From Zygnema circumcarinatum (taxonomy: Eukaryota > Streptophyta > Zygnematophyceae > Zygnematales > Zygnemataceae): DNA of 64,000 nucleotides. Shown here piece by piece: positions 12,842-24,918 of this stretch (positions are counted from its first letter, which is position 1; each line of letters begins with the position of its first letter). Under the pieces are notes generated by a model. It was given only the letters and a program-made list of their open reading frames with translations. It made no database searches and was not told where the DNA came from. A program made the translations under genes and the position numbers. Where the stretch lies: contig CM074806.1 in NCBI GenBank assembly GCA_037447605.1, positions 5,417 to 69,416 of the forward strand, in the 5' to 3' direction.

Positions 12842-13631
12842 GGCTCACTTTTCCACCCAATTCCCCTCACTCCGTCTTTCTCTCCCCTCTCTCCCTCTTC
12901 CTCCGAGGAAATGAGGCGTAATGCGGTTAAAGCATCAGCTTCAGAGATGCAAGTCGATACAGAGAGCCTCTGTCTTGCTGAAACGAGCTGCCTCTGCCCT
13001 GCCCTGCCTGCAAGCAAGCCCTGTTGCCAGAAGACTGGAAGCTGCAGTTTGCAAGATCAGCAACAGCAGCCCAGGGACCGCGCCATGTTCGGCTTCCAAG
13101 AAACAGGCAGCCCGCACACACTCCAGCGTCCTTCTCTCCACACAGGCCAAATACAGCAAATACTCTGCTCCGTCAGGACCTGCCTTCCCTCCCTCGAGGG
13201 TTGGAAGCGCGGCCCCGCCCCAAGAACGGGGGCATGCCCCCTTCTCGTGCCCGTGACGTGACCACATAGAACAGTTAAAATCGGACCAATTGTAGTACGG
13301 AAAATGTATGAAAAGTACAAAAAGGTACGGAAACTGTGTAACTAACAGTACGGATTGCGCGCGTGCCTCCCTCCGCCCGCAGGAGAGGGAGGGCCGCGGC
13401 ACCCGTCACCGTCCCGGCCGGTACCGTGGTGCGCTCACGCAGGGGGCGCGGCGGAGGGGCACGGCTCGTACGGTTTTTCGTGCCCTGGGCATGCCCCCCC
13501 GTGCCCCCGTGCCTCCAACCGTACCTCCCTCCCCTGCTGCCGTACGGTACTCTCTGCGCGCAGTCCGAGGGCTACAGTGCAGGCTGCAAGCCTGCAGCCC
13601 ACTGCCGCTGCTGCAGGCTGCTCCCTCCGCG
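12842..13631. promoter_or_regulatory. GC-rich 5' region of KAS III
   Basis: This lies just upstream of the KAS III start on the minus strand. It is CpG-rich from about 12900 and again from 13360 to 13640. Around 13270-13350 the words GTACGGAAA, AAAGTACA and GGTACGGAAA repeat. ORFs in all frames are Ala/Pro/Arg-rich shadows. This is the likely promoter and 5' UTR; no separate gene is supported. Confidence 0.4.
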
Positions 13632-13875
13632 CGATGTGATGTGATGTGCCGCACATCGATCGGCGACCTTCGCGGCTGCTTCGAGGGAGGGAGGGCTTGA
13701 AGCGGTGTTGAGCCTAGGCGTAGCTTTGCGCTCCTAGCTTTTTTCTTTTGTGCTTAGGTCCTCTGCGACCAATCCCTCGTGGTTCCACATGCACCTTTTG
13801 TCCATGTACATTTGATGGCCTCGCCATCGTGAGTTCAACGCCATTTTCCCCTTCGCTGAGTGCTGACTGTGCGGC
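13632..13875 (+). repeat. dispersed repeat family A, copy 1
   Basis: This contains GACCTTCGCGGCTGCTTC, GCGCTCCTAGC, CTTTTGTGCTTAGGTCCT, CTCGTGGTTCCACATGC and TTTGATGGCCTCGCCATC in that order. The same ordered blocks occur at 45785-45970 on this strand and at 27545-27700 inverted. No ORF spans it. Confidence 0.8.
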
Positions 13876-14846
13876 AAAAGGTCGAATTAACTGCCGTACA
13901 ATTTCAAGGCGTTAGCCCGTAAAACAAGAGATGTTTGACTTTGTAAAGACTTCATGGTTTCTGTAAAGTAATCCTGACATTACATTATGGGAATTCGACA
14001 AAGTCAAGGATTGCGGACTAACACGTGCCTCACAATGCACTGCATTGACTGGAGTGACGAATTTGTCACTGGCAAAAACCTCCTCAACCGGAAATGCTTG
14101 CGTTTATTGAACAGCAGCATCGGAAGAAAGAAAGACAAAAGATTTTGTAGCAGTTAACTACAGCCCGAAACAGAGACAAGAAGAGACAGCCAAGGGAGAA
14201 AGGAGAGCAGGACGGGAGGAAAAGGAGGTCATTTGGACCCTGACCACCCGGAGCAATCTGCCTTTTGCAGCTCATCGGAGCCCAACACGACAATCTCCTC
14301 ATTCGGACGGGGGGAGCTGATAGTAGTCGGGAGGGGAACAATGATATCAAATATTCCGAGCAGTGCCCAACTTATTGTTATGCCGCGTACGGCGACACCT
14401 ACTATGGCTGCGAGTCCACTGTACAGTGGCTAAAGTCTACGTTTCGCCTGCTTCTATCAGGCAAAACCGGGCGAGTGAGTGACGCGCCCAGTCTCTAACT
14501 ATGAATAGACAAGACAACTCGTTCCCCCAACAGTCCACAATTTGTGGCCTACAATTTGTGGCCTATATCTTCTGTAGGACAGGTGTAACGGTGACTAAAC
14601 CTATCCAATTCCTGACTGCTTACAGCTGTACAGAGGTGTAAAGAAGTGTCACGCACTAAGTCCAATCGCAGAACCCACTAGAAGCCCCCGATTCCTGTAT
14701 GCCCTAAACTCCTGACGAATGTCTTCAGCCCCGTTCACACCACATCGTTGGAGAAAAGGAATTCGTTGCAGCAGCTTCGTATGTTCGTATGTAAGCAAAA
14801 AATGGTACAGAGAGGACGAGAACTTCAGAAGTAGTGGGCCGTTGAG
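13876..14846. other. intergenic, no gene recognised
   Basis: Moderate-GC unique sequence with short ORFs only, lying downstream of the RING ligase stop codon on the minus strand. The 3' UTR of that gene must extend into it. Confidence 0.45.
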
Positions 14847-17328
14847 CTACCTGTAACGGGCGTCGTAGACGGCAAAAACGTTATCGGCAAGTACTACTGG
14901 CAGCTTATCAATGTACAGAAAGAGGCGACGAAGGTTCTCCTTTTGGATAGTTTTGAGATCCACCACCTCATTCGTTTCCATAAACACCCAAAGGTCCTCT
15001 GTTTTCACCCTCTTCATAGCATCTCGGCAGAATGGACAGGATGACGATCTAGTTTGCCTGCACATAACAACCGACACGAACACCATAGGTGGTGATTGAG
15101 TGTAGGTCGGCCTTCAGCATTATGCAAACAGACCTCGTCAATTGAGGCTTTTTGGCCTCTAACAGAAAATTTGCTGCTCGGTCGTATCAAAGTCAAGGAC
15201 CTGCTTAAGGTTGGAAGACTGGACTAATCCAACCACATAATTCGCGAACACTTGGTGAGACAATGAAGTGCCGCCTATACATGAACGGCAACAAAATTGA
15301 GCGAATTTTCTCGATGTCTTCATTACTCTCTATCGTGCTGTGTCCAAGTGTTTAACACGCTAGCAAAGCAATGCACCAGATATCTGCAGTCTATTCCGAA
15401 AAAATCCAGAACGAGGTAGACAAAATCCAATTAAGTAAGTCGGATACAGCCAAAGCAAACAAACAAAGCAAAGGAAAGAATATTTTGACGACAAATCAGC
15501 ACGTCATTAGAGATACAAGTGCAGTCAAAAGGAATCACAAACAATATCCACCGTCATATCAAGATGAGGAATGTGACTTCACCAGTCATTGAAGCATTTA
15601 ATACACATGGCATGGACGCAGCCCGGCAACGCCACCCTTGGTTGATCCTCCATGCAGATGCCGCACTCTCTGTCAATCTCCCGCTGAGTTTCTCTCTCTC
15701 TCTCAGTCAAGCATCCATGTATCTGCCCTCCTTTTGGAAACCGCAGCTCGCAAATAGCCTTCTGCCGAGCAAGTTCAACATCTGAGAGACCGCCATGAAG
15801 CTGTCTAAGGGACGGGTATATGCAACCTGCAAACAATTACGCTTGATTGAAATCAACCGACTTCGGACGAGGAAAATCCTATGATTCTCCACAACAAAAT
15901 ACTGAAAGCAGGGTTATCACCTGTGCCAACGGGCAGCCAAAGGGAGAATAGGCAGAAATTTCTAGAGTTTTGCTCTCGTGATGTACATACAGGAAATAGT
16001 AGAAGTATCTTCTCCGAACAGATATCTCCCGATAATAACATACAAACCACAACATGACAGAACTGTAGCAAGAATGCCTCAATCTAGCACACGAAATAAT
16101 TTAGGCAACAAGACATGTAAGAACCAAAACACCGCTCCCACTGACTAATCAAGAAGCACGCAGAGGATCCAGTTCCAGTTACGTCAGGAGCACGGATTGT
16201 TTGCTGGGGGTAGAATGGGAGCTCCCATGATCTCTCCGCTTTTTAGTTGGACAATTGTAAGAAGACTGACAGGAGCTGAAGGAGGAGGATGATGGAGGTG
16301 CATGATGAGCTGGTTTTCCTCACCGTAAAACTCACGAAGACTTGCACGTTTCTCATGCACAGTCATTGTGGTTGACCCATTCATGTGTACCTGCTCACAC
16401 AGTACAGATACATTAAAGGTACGGAAATCAGGGCTGCTTGGGTCAAATGCAGTCTGCAGACACAGCAATGCTTCAACGAAACATTTAAGCAAAACAAATG
16501 CAGACATAACCTTTCCTACAGCCATATAAGTAAACGAAATGCCATGCTGAACCAATTAGCACCTAATCTTCAACATTCATGCTGGGTAGATAAGCAGCTC
16601 TTCTGTTTAAAAGTCGCTTCAGATAGCCATCTACACGGATCATGAAACCACCGATGTTCGTCCATAATGAAGCAGGAGTCTAGACTGGCGGCAATTAGTG
16701 CAAGTTAGGAAAACGGACCTTGTAAATGAGAATGTGCATGAGACCAAGAGCCCCTGCTAGACTGCAGTCAGCCCAACGCGTAAGGAAGAGGAAAAAGGGA
16801 GCCGCAGGACTATAAGCGAGGCGTAATTGGAAATACACCCCGTCACATTCGCGAGGACACCAAGTTGCTCTGCAGTTCACACAACCACAACGAGGTAAAG
16901 AACGCGAAAAAAATGGTCATCAATTATAAGCTTAACGGCAAACCACACTATAGGTTGGCTCGGAATGTCAGACTTCGACTAGTTCGCAATTCTCGATTTA
17001 TTCGTTGAGTTGCTCAAATAGCCTTTGACGATGTGAGCATGCACAAGTGCATGTCCTTCACTCGCTGTCACGGTTTCAATTCATCAGCAACCGAGAAGTA
17101 ACGGTGTTGTACGGGAGCAGAGCAGATGGTAGCAACTTGCTTAAAAGAAACGAGAAACTTCTACCAGTAGCCTTACCAGAGATAAAGAGTCAGTCAACAA
17201 AAGAAAGAAGTTCTGAACTTCTACGGACGAGCTTGTGACCCTCATACTTACAGATTGTTTGCATGTTGAATGTCGGCTTCGAGGCTCTTGAGAGACTCTT
17301 TGAATGTCTTTTGCTGTCCCATTGCCAT
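14847..17328 (-). CDS. RING-type E3 ubiquitin ligase, AIRP2-like
   Basis: A small cytosolic C3HC4 RING ligase of the plant AIRP2 group; in Arabidopsis, members act in abscisic-acid and stress signalling. Five exons: 17328-17252, 16869-16719, 16390-16324, 15826-15583, 15057-14847, in phase, 249 aa against about 240 in plants. The N-terminal half has the family blocks KTFKESLKSLEADIQHAN, RLAYSPAAPFFLFL, GALGLMHILIYK and REFYGCIYPSLRQLHGGLSD. The RING follows as C-x2-C-x11-C-x-H-x2-C-x2-C-x10-C-x2-C, split by the last intron between FNDW and SCPFC. The tail KENLRRLFLYIDKLPVV is also shared. All eight zinc ligands are present. The start is the upstream of two closely spaced ATGs (17328, 17322). 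The AIRP2 assignment is by remembered family pattern; the stress role in this organism is inferred only. Confidence 0.93.
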
Positions 17329-18440
17329 TTGCAGATAACACCTTTTACCTGCTTATGGCCTTCACAGTTCAGCGACAGTCCCGCCTTGGCTTTGCTGTTC
17401 ACCTAAAACATCTACGTCTTCGGCCGTCAAGAAAGCACAAGCCTTCCAAACTCGCTAGCACTAACGTTTCCTGCAACAGAAGTGGGAGCAAGGAGCAGCC
17501 TCGCCTACCAGCGTTAGGAATCCACAAGATACTATTTCTCCAACCAGTCGAGTACCAGGCCTTGGAGTCTTTTCTGCAAGCTCTGCAAGCTTCTTTCGGG
17601 CGCTTGCTTGCTTTAAATGTCGGAACTTCTGAACGAACGTCCCTTTCCTGTCAACCAGAGACCGTCCAGGCCAGTCTTCTTGCTGAAAACAGCACAAGTG
17701 GTAGTTTCCCGGTCCCAGCAGGCGGTGCCCGCCGCAACTGCGGCCCCTCCTGCAGGCATCAATGCTCCTCCTCCTCCTCCTCCTCCTCCCACTGCAGGCA
17801 GTACAATACAGTGCAGTGCAGTCCAGTACCGCAAACGCGCACCCTCCCTCCCCAATTCCCCTCCCTCGCTCCCTCTTGCAGGGAGGGAGGGCCCGGGGAG
17901 GGCCGGGGCGGCGCCGCCCGCCACGTCATCCGGGACCCTCATCACATGGCCGACCGCACGCGCGCGCTCGGCCCTCAATCCAACATCGGTACATCGCACT
18001 CTCATTACAGCACGGTTCAAATGTACCAATTCTCGATCGGCAAAAGGACTCCGAAAGGCATGCGACTCGCCCTAGGCACGTCAACCGCAATTTCCCGCGC
18101 TACGTGGAATGCGTATTCTTCAAGTATGATGTGGGTCGAAAGGGGTATCAAAAAAGGTACTGCCTCTACTCCGGCGAGGCGTGCCCTCGCGGGATTAGGT
18201 CGAGCCGTACATGCATGTCCCGTCAGCACGCACGCAAAATCAGTACAGCGGATCGCATTCAGTTCGTTGCGTTGCGCCGTACAGGTGCGTGACGCCTCGT
18301 TCGTACAACCCGCACGTCCAGCCGTACAGTGCGTCCGTCCGGTCCCAAGAAAGTGGGAGTGCGCCTCCCGACGCGTCGCGCCGTGATTGGTTCTAAAAGT
18401 CAAGATGGGCCCGCGAGGCCGACCAGCCCGGTGCTGCCGA

Positions 18441-18610
18441 CCGTCCGATGGGCATCGGACGGTGCACATTGCGCACACTCTCGCGTGTCGTCGGCCAACT
18501 GACAAGACAAGATCCGTTGCCCCCACGAGTCCGATTGATCCCCATCGGACGGCGCACACGCCTCGCCTCGTCGCCCTGACCGACCAACTGCGGCGGGACC
18601 GTCCGATGTA
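18441..18610. repeat. cluster of GTCCGATG/CATCGGAC inverted repeats
   Basis: At 18441-18462 two 10-bp arms, CCGTCCGATG and CATCGGACGG, form a near-perfect palindrome with a 2-bp centre. The half-sites recur at about 18529-18550 (GTCCGATT and CATCGGAC) and 18599. This could be a multi-site binding region or a decayed repeat. Function is unknown. Confidence 0.55.
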
Positions 18611-18918
18611 GTGCGGACCGCGGGCCGGTCCGAATCTTGTCGTGTAACTCGTGTTCCGAGTCTCCACTCTTGAGGCGGCCAGATCTACCACCAAGGCCGG
18701 GTCCACACGCAGCTCATACGAGTTGATCCGTTGATGCCGGAGATATGCTTTGTGGCGATGGTGGATCTGGGTCCACTTCTTTCGACGAGGACAGCGATGT
18801 TGAGCTGGCAGGATAACGAGACGGAGCGCACCGCTGTACGGAGAGTCTACCCCTACCGTACGACTAGGCACGGACAGGCGGCGGGCAGAAGGGAGCCGCC
18901 GGGTTGTTGGGACAGGCA

Positions 18919-18972
18919 CGGGGGCAGGGCAGGGCAGGGCAGGGCAGGGCAGGGCAGGGCAGGGCAGGGCAG
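18919..18972 (+). repeat. GGCAG pentamer array
   Basis: About nine to ten perfect tandem copies of GGCAG. A shorter array of the same unit is at 63017-63041. Confidence 0.85.
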
Positions 18973-19210
18973 CGGGGGAGGGCGGCGCGCCCCCTCGGAT
19001 TCATTCATTCACTCATTCACTCATTCATTGGTTGATTTCATTGGTTGATTGATTGGTTGCCGGCGGGCGCAGGCAGGCACGCACGCACGCCCCTGTCTAC
19101 AGGCCCCGCCCCGCCCCGCCCCGCCCCGCGCTCCTGCCTACGACTGCACGGGTGGGTTCCTGCCTTCTTGGTGCCACATGGAGAACGGCACTGCTGCCAC
19201 GTGTTGCGGT

Positions 19211-22200
19211 TCACCCATCCTCCGCCAGGTCGTTTTGCATGGGAACAGCCTCAGTTCCGTAGACTACAACCGGTGCATACTGCAACCAATGATAAACGAA
19301 TGAGAAGTGCGCACGCTGCTCTTTCCTCTTTCCTCCTCCTCCTATTCCTCTCCCGCGCTCTCCCTCCCTCTTCCTCGCCCTCCCTCTTCCTCGCCCTCAT
19401 TGGCTCGTCCCTTCTCCTCCCTCCATCCATCTCCCTCCTCTCCCTCCATCCATCTCCCTCCTCTCCCTCCATGTCCGCCTCCCCCACTCCCGCCCTCTTC
19501 TCCCATCTCCCCTCTATCGTTTGACTCAATAACGCTCCTCACATGACTTAAGTCCAATGTGACATTCGTGATTCCCATGACAGTGGACCATGACTCAACC
19601 ATGCAAGCAGGCCCGCTCACAGAAACCGCCTCAGAACTGGACAATACGAATGCGACATGGGATGCGCGGCAGCAATTTAGGGTGACAAAAGAAAAATTCA
19701 AAAACGTTTTTCTCACCTCGTCGTCCTCGTCATGGCCGCCGTCCGCGAAGGCCCAGCCCGCCGCGTCCTCCAGAAGGCTCTTCAAGCGCTTCGACTGCAG
19801 AATACGGGGCCAGTAGATGCATGCCACCTGTCAGATTGTCCTTTGCTCAACTGCTCTTGCCGCGCCAATGGCCGGCACGGCCCTCCCCGTCGCGGGAAAG
19901 CAAAGCGGACAAAGCGGGGGACTTCCGTGTCACCTGTTCTGCCAGGTCGGCGTCCAGCTGGCGAGCTTCTCTCAGCATGCTGAACCAATCCTGCGCCGCC
20001 ACGCGCCCCCCGCTTTTTCAGGGAAAGAACAAAACATCCCCGCCGAGGCGCAGCGCACAGCCTGGGGCCCGCCATGCGGAAGAAGAGTCCGTACCGAAAA
20101 GAGGGCCCGCAAGAAGTTGTCGTCTGCGAGCCAGGCGGAGGCCGCCAGAGCGTCCAAGTTTCCGTTGCTTTCACCTGGGCGGCGGTCCGCCCGCAGGCCG
20201 TACAGGAGCTGCGCGCGGAGCACTCGGAGCCACTGCGCGCCGCCGGGGGGGGACTTCAGGGGACTTCAGGGGGACTTCAGGGGACTTCAGGGGACCGGAC
20301 AGTCACCCGCCCCGCGCAGGCAGTGCTTGGATCGGCCAACGCTCGGTTCCGCAACGATAGCGGCAGCAGTCAAAAATAAAAACGTGAGGCAGCTTTCTGG
20401 GGCTATACTCTTCGGGCAGCGCACCTTGATGAAAAGCTTCGTCCGAGTACGAAGTGGCTGCAAGGCAAAAGGACATTGGAAAAGGCCATAAATGGGCAGC
20501 CCAAGCATAGGGGTACTCCACATTTTCGCACCAACAAAACAAAATCAATAAAAAATAAGGATGGGGTATTCACCGCTTCATAGCAACCGCCCATGAGGTG
20601 AATGATGCTCTTCCATTGGCTGAATGATTCAAGGGATTGACCCATCTGAAAAAATGAATCCACAGATCCAGAAAAATGCAGTTGCTTTACCTTAACTAGC
20701 GTTAGTCAACTGGTAAATACGATAACATCTCCACGCAAACGTGTACAAAATGTCTTCTACAGCCTTCTTTAGATGATCTTGCAAAAGGCCAAAACAATCT
20801 GTCAGCAAAAAGGCACGAGTCCCTGCAAGAGGCCCCGAAGGACGCGGACAGGCTCACCAAAAACGCGACGAAGGCAAACTGCAGTTCGCCCAGAAGGGCC
20901 TCCTCCCTGCCGCCGTACTGCTCCAGCAAAAACTTCTCCAAAACTTCCGTCTGCAAACCAAAACACGTAAACAAGGACAAAGCTGATCAACGAAGGACTC
21001 GCTCTTGCAGACCTCCAACGCCCACTCGCTCACCGAGAGTTACGCCAACTTCCCCTTTCTCTCCTCCCTCCGCTTTCACTTCCTCCTACTCTCCCTCCAC
21101 CTTTCCTGCTCCCATGTCCCCAGCCCCCTACCCTACCTCCCCAATCCTCCTCCCTTCCCATCTTACCCTCCCTCTCCTTCCTCTCTCCCCTCTCCATAAC
21201 TCTCCCCCTACTTCCTCCAAACCCTACAATTCAATTCCCACCTTATCCATGTTCAGAGCAGTCAGTTCTGTAGCGGACATTCCCTTCAACTTCACGAGCC
21301 GCGGTACCTCCGTATAAAAGCATCGCCCTATCTTTTTCTTCTTGTCTTTGTCCCTCAGGCTTCCTTCATTCAGCAGATCTCCTCTGTCCATGTCTAAGTC
21401 TTTCGGAATTTCTATCGTTTCTGGACTTTCTAAGGTCGTCGTGGTTTCTCCTCGTCCCATCCCTCCGTCAACTTCTCCCTCCATCCTCTCTGCGATACTA
21501 CCAAGTGGTGTTGAGCCTGGCAGAAGTGATGTTGCCGGCACATTAATGTCGGACCTTGAAGCGGACGATGATGATGATGCAGTGGGGGGCGCACCATCGG
21601 GAGGAGGTGCGTCCGCGGGAGATGAGTTTTGCGGCATCCATTTTTTGCGCATTTCCATGAGATGCTCTTTTAGGCGCTTTTCCGCTCCGGTCGGAGGGAG
21701 CAGCTCCGCGATTTCACCTTCGGCGGTCACGCTGACGTCACCGCCGACAGGCTCTGCACCAGACATCGCTGAAAAGCTCAAAAGGTCCGGAAAGCCCTAC
21801 CAGTCCCAAACGTTTAAAACACTGAAAATCATCAAACCTGCAAATGCGCACATATATATACTAATCCTACGTCCGGAAAACCGCCAAATTTCTAAAGACT
21901 GTGTGAGCTCCAAAATGTTCCCTTGATACAATTTGCAGCCAACAAGGCAAAGTATATAGTACATAACATGAAGTACAAAACACATAGTTCACTCACCATG
22001 ACGTTCAATAACGGAAGGTGTGATGTAACTTGCCAACCGCTGCCATGCCTTCATATTGTGAATATTGTATGGCCCCAAATACGCATCAAATTCGAACTTC
22101 CTCACCGCTAATACGAGGCGGGCCGTCTACAGGAAGCAAGGAACGCACTGAACAGTATTCAGAGATGGTTGATGGGCATTAAGCTGTGGGGGAGGGAGTG

Positions 22201-23475
22201 GGGGGGACAGGGTCGGGAGGGACGCAGAGAGAGAAAGAGGACAAAGTGAGGGATAGAAAAAAAAAGAGGGGGGTGAGAGCTGGTGAGTAAGCAACTATCT
22301 CACCTGCTCACTGTCCTCCAAAGGCAGCAATCGCTCTTCATGCAGGCTCCACTGTCGGACCACAACCTGCAAAAGGGACGTTTTCTCTCTCGAATAATCC
22401 TCCACTGAAGCTGAGAACAAGCAAAATAAAATCCTACAGTTTCCATGCGAAAAAACGAGACAGGTCGATATCCGCCTATCCGCCTATAATGCGTACACAC
22501 TCATTTAACGGTGCAAGAAAAGAGGTATACTATCCTCTTGGGCAAACCCTTGGTGTTTAGCATGTGAGACAACCTGCGCGGATTGGAGATGCACGAAAAA
22601 GCCTATGATTGGAGCAACGTCAGATCCCTCCCTGAGGAATAAACAAATTGACAACATGAGCACTTTCTCAATTTCGGGTCGATAAGCCCGTGTAAGAACG
22701 AGAATTATTAACAAGGGAAAAAAATAAAAGGGGCCCCAATAGAAACAATGAACTTTCGAGCAAAAATAAGAACGTTATCAAGTAGCGGCAAAACTTACTT
22801 GCTCGCCGCACAATAGTACACAAAGTGAGTGCCTGGAGGAATCATTTTAAATCCATTAAACTTTGGTCCTGCAACAAACATCTGCCACCCTGTAAAATTT
22901 GTGAGGCAAGAGACATCGACGACAGACATAAACTTCAAGAACCCTGAATCTGCTAAGGTAACCCAAACGCGTATTCAACATTTGCGCTCGCTCAAAATCC
23001 TTACCTTTATCCTTACCCTTTCTTTAATTCCCCCCTTAATTTACTCTAAATTTTTCTGTGACACTGACCGGCCATAATCCTCAGGCTGATTCTGACATGA
23101 TCGTTGGTTGACTTGAACTTTAGCCTTGACTCTTGAAACTAGGTTCGCCAAAGAAATCAACCTAAATTCCACGTTCTCGAAAAAGGCAGTGCATCCAAAC
23201 GTAGAGATCAAAAGCCAGACCACGAGCCTTATCCATTAATCTCCAGAAGCTTTGAAATCCCTTCAGGTCTTCAGGTGTAAGACCCAAAACATCGACCGAA
23301 AAAAAACGAGTTTCAGCTCCCAAACGCCTGCTTGGTTGGACGAATAGTTTGAAGTTCAGAAACAAAAGAATGGAGTTACCTGCTGATCGATGCCGACGTG
23401 GGTATTAAGGGGCACGTCGAGGAGGAGCAGAGTGCCCCCCTGCTCTGCCAGCTGGCGTGCGCTGTCTGGATCCAT
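19211..23475 (-). CDS. AAR2: AAR2 splicing-factor homologue (U5 snRNP assembly)
   Basis: AAR2 binds the C-terminal part of Prp8 during cytoplasmic U5 snRNP biogenesis and is released before Brr2 joins. Thirteen exons: 23475-23380, 22881-22799, 22631-22574, 22366-22304, 22096-21997, 21768-21242, 20950-20858, 20645-20574, 20457-20425, 20232-20095, 19990-19934, 19827-19717, 19279-19211. All are phase-consistent and give 499 aa; human is 384. Signatures: GGTLLLLDVPLNTHVGID, FNGFKMIPPGTHFVYY and IIGFFVHLQS in the N-terminal beta domain, FDAYLGPYNIHNMKAWQRL, then LLGELQFAFVAFLMGQSLE in the helical C-terminal domain. The terminal YAPVVVYGTE block resembles the APVVVELPEG end of the animal protein. 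The extra length is mainly exon 6, a Ser/Pro/Asp-rich linker. The acceptor of exon 5 is the least certain. Polypyrimidine DNA lies in intron 6 (21054-21235). Confidence 0.95.
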
Positions 23476-24918
23476 GGATACTCAAGAGCAGCTTCCGAGC
23501 TGCCTGACGGGGGGCGGATGTGGACTAACGTTCTGGTCAGGTTGAGGGACTGAGAATCAGGGCTTGGCTTTGGCGTTAGGGCTAAAGGATCAGGGTTAGG
23601 GTTAGGGTTGAGGCTATGAATGCTCGCGCTCTCGGGGCGGGCCGGTCGTCTGCATCTGCCTGTGCACTTCTTTACCGTACCGATCACGAAGGAGTGGACG
23701 CTGCCAGTCGGGTAGATAACTAGAGATGCGACACGGTCTACCAATTTACTTTCAAAAAAAAAAGTGGGTTGATTTCACTTTCCGTTGCTGTGGTTTACTG
23801 TGCTTGAGTTTGGGCGCAATTGAGGAGAATGTGATTCTGCTGCACAGAGACACACTTGTGTTGGGTCCGAGTAGGGGGATTAGGGGGAAGGGAGGAGTAC
23901 GAAGGGAGCTGTTTCTCCGAACTCTCAGTCCGTACTAGGTTTCTTCTGTGATTGGCCCTTGGGTCGTTGGATCTGGGATGGTTCCTCGAGAAGATGTCAG
24001 TTTGGTGAGGATGCAGGAAATTTGGAGGATCCCGTGCAAACGGAGGCAAAGGTGAAAAGCACGCCTTGCTTCCTTCGAGATTTTAACTACGGTATATCAC
24101 TTCAGGGTCACTTGTTCAACCAAACAAGGTCAATTTTCGTTTTACCATAAAGAACATCGGACGAGGTCAGGGGGAGGAAGAAGGAGAAGGGGAGGCAGAG
24201 AGGGAGAGGCAGGCGCATGTAGGGGCAGAGGAGTCAAAGTAGAAGGCTTCACGTCGTTGGAAACAGCCAAGATTGTCCAAAATCACACGTATTTCGGTCC
24301 TCGCAGAAGAGATAGAAAATCAATCCTCGTAATGTAATCTCCTCCTGCAACGAAGGACGGAAAGGGATAGCATCTCCACTGTGAAACCTTTTGGTACCGA
24401 GGAGCGTCTCACAACCGTGACTGTAACCTCGAGCTGCAGCACCCTAACTGCTGCGAGCTGCTTCATTGTTCTATTAATAGCGTCAGGATGTACTCTCGGC
24501 CACAGGTGAAACCCATCTCCTGAAGTCTCATCCTTCCCGTCACATGTGACTGCAAACATCACTGCCAAGACGGCCTGAGCCTTGAAATCTGCGAAGCGGA
24601 TGGCTCTGTCCAGAACGCTTTGACGGGTTGTGGTTCATCGCTCCACAGTCGGCGAGACATCCGCAGTTCTGGCGGAGAGGAGGGAGGGGAGCCGGCAAGG
24701 GCACAGTCCGCCCTGTCTCGGTGCATCACCTTCATCTCCGCCGTTCACCAGCAGGTACGCATAAAGTGGAACCCATGGAATGCAATCAAATTACACCTAA
24801 TTCCAATAAACCTTAAAAGGGGAAAGAAATTGGGCGACCTGTGCAGCTCCCTCCAGTAAGCATTGAACAGTAAAAACACATCGCCTTCGGACAATAAGAT
24901 GAACGAACAGGTGTGTGC
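23476..24918. other. intergenic between AAR2 start and FMN hydrolase stop
   Basis: It holds the AAR2 5' flank and, at 23585-23615, three to four copies of a telomere-like GGGTTA unit inside ordinary unique DNA. A purine-rich stretch lies at 24170-24235. I recognise no further gene; ORFs here are short and unlike any family. Confidence 0.45.

Larger units (their letters stand above)
17329..19210. other. intergenic region between RING ligase and AAR2
   Basis: It is mostly GC-rich (about 17690-18660) and probably contains the RING ligase promoter. It holds the GTCCGATG palindrome cluster (18441-18610), a GGCAG pentamer array (18919-18972), TCATTCAC-type repeats (18997-19040) and CCGCCC repeats near 19105. 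The long plus-strand ORF at 17304-18386 is Ser/Pro/Arg-rich, overlaps a real minus-strand exon, and is not taken as a gene. Confidence 0.45.

Noticed and set aside
17304-18386. 360-aa plus-strand ORF
   Set aside because: Overlaps the first coding exon of the RING ligase on the other strand, has alternating low-complexity blocks and no family resemblance.
23585-23615. Telomere-like GGGTTA repeats
   Set aside because: Only three to four units embedded in unique DNA between two genes; too short for a telomere, at most an interstitial remnant.
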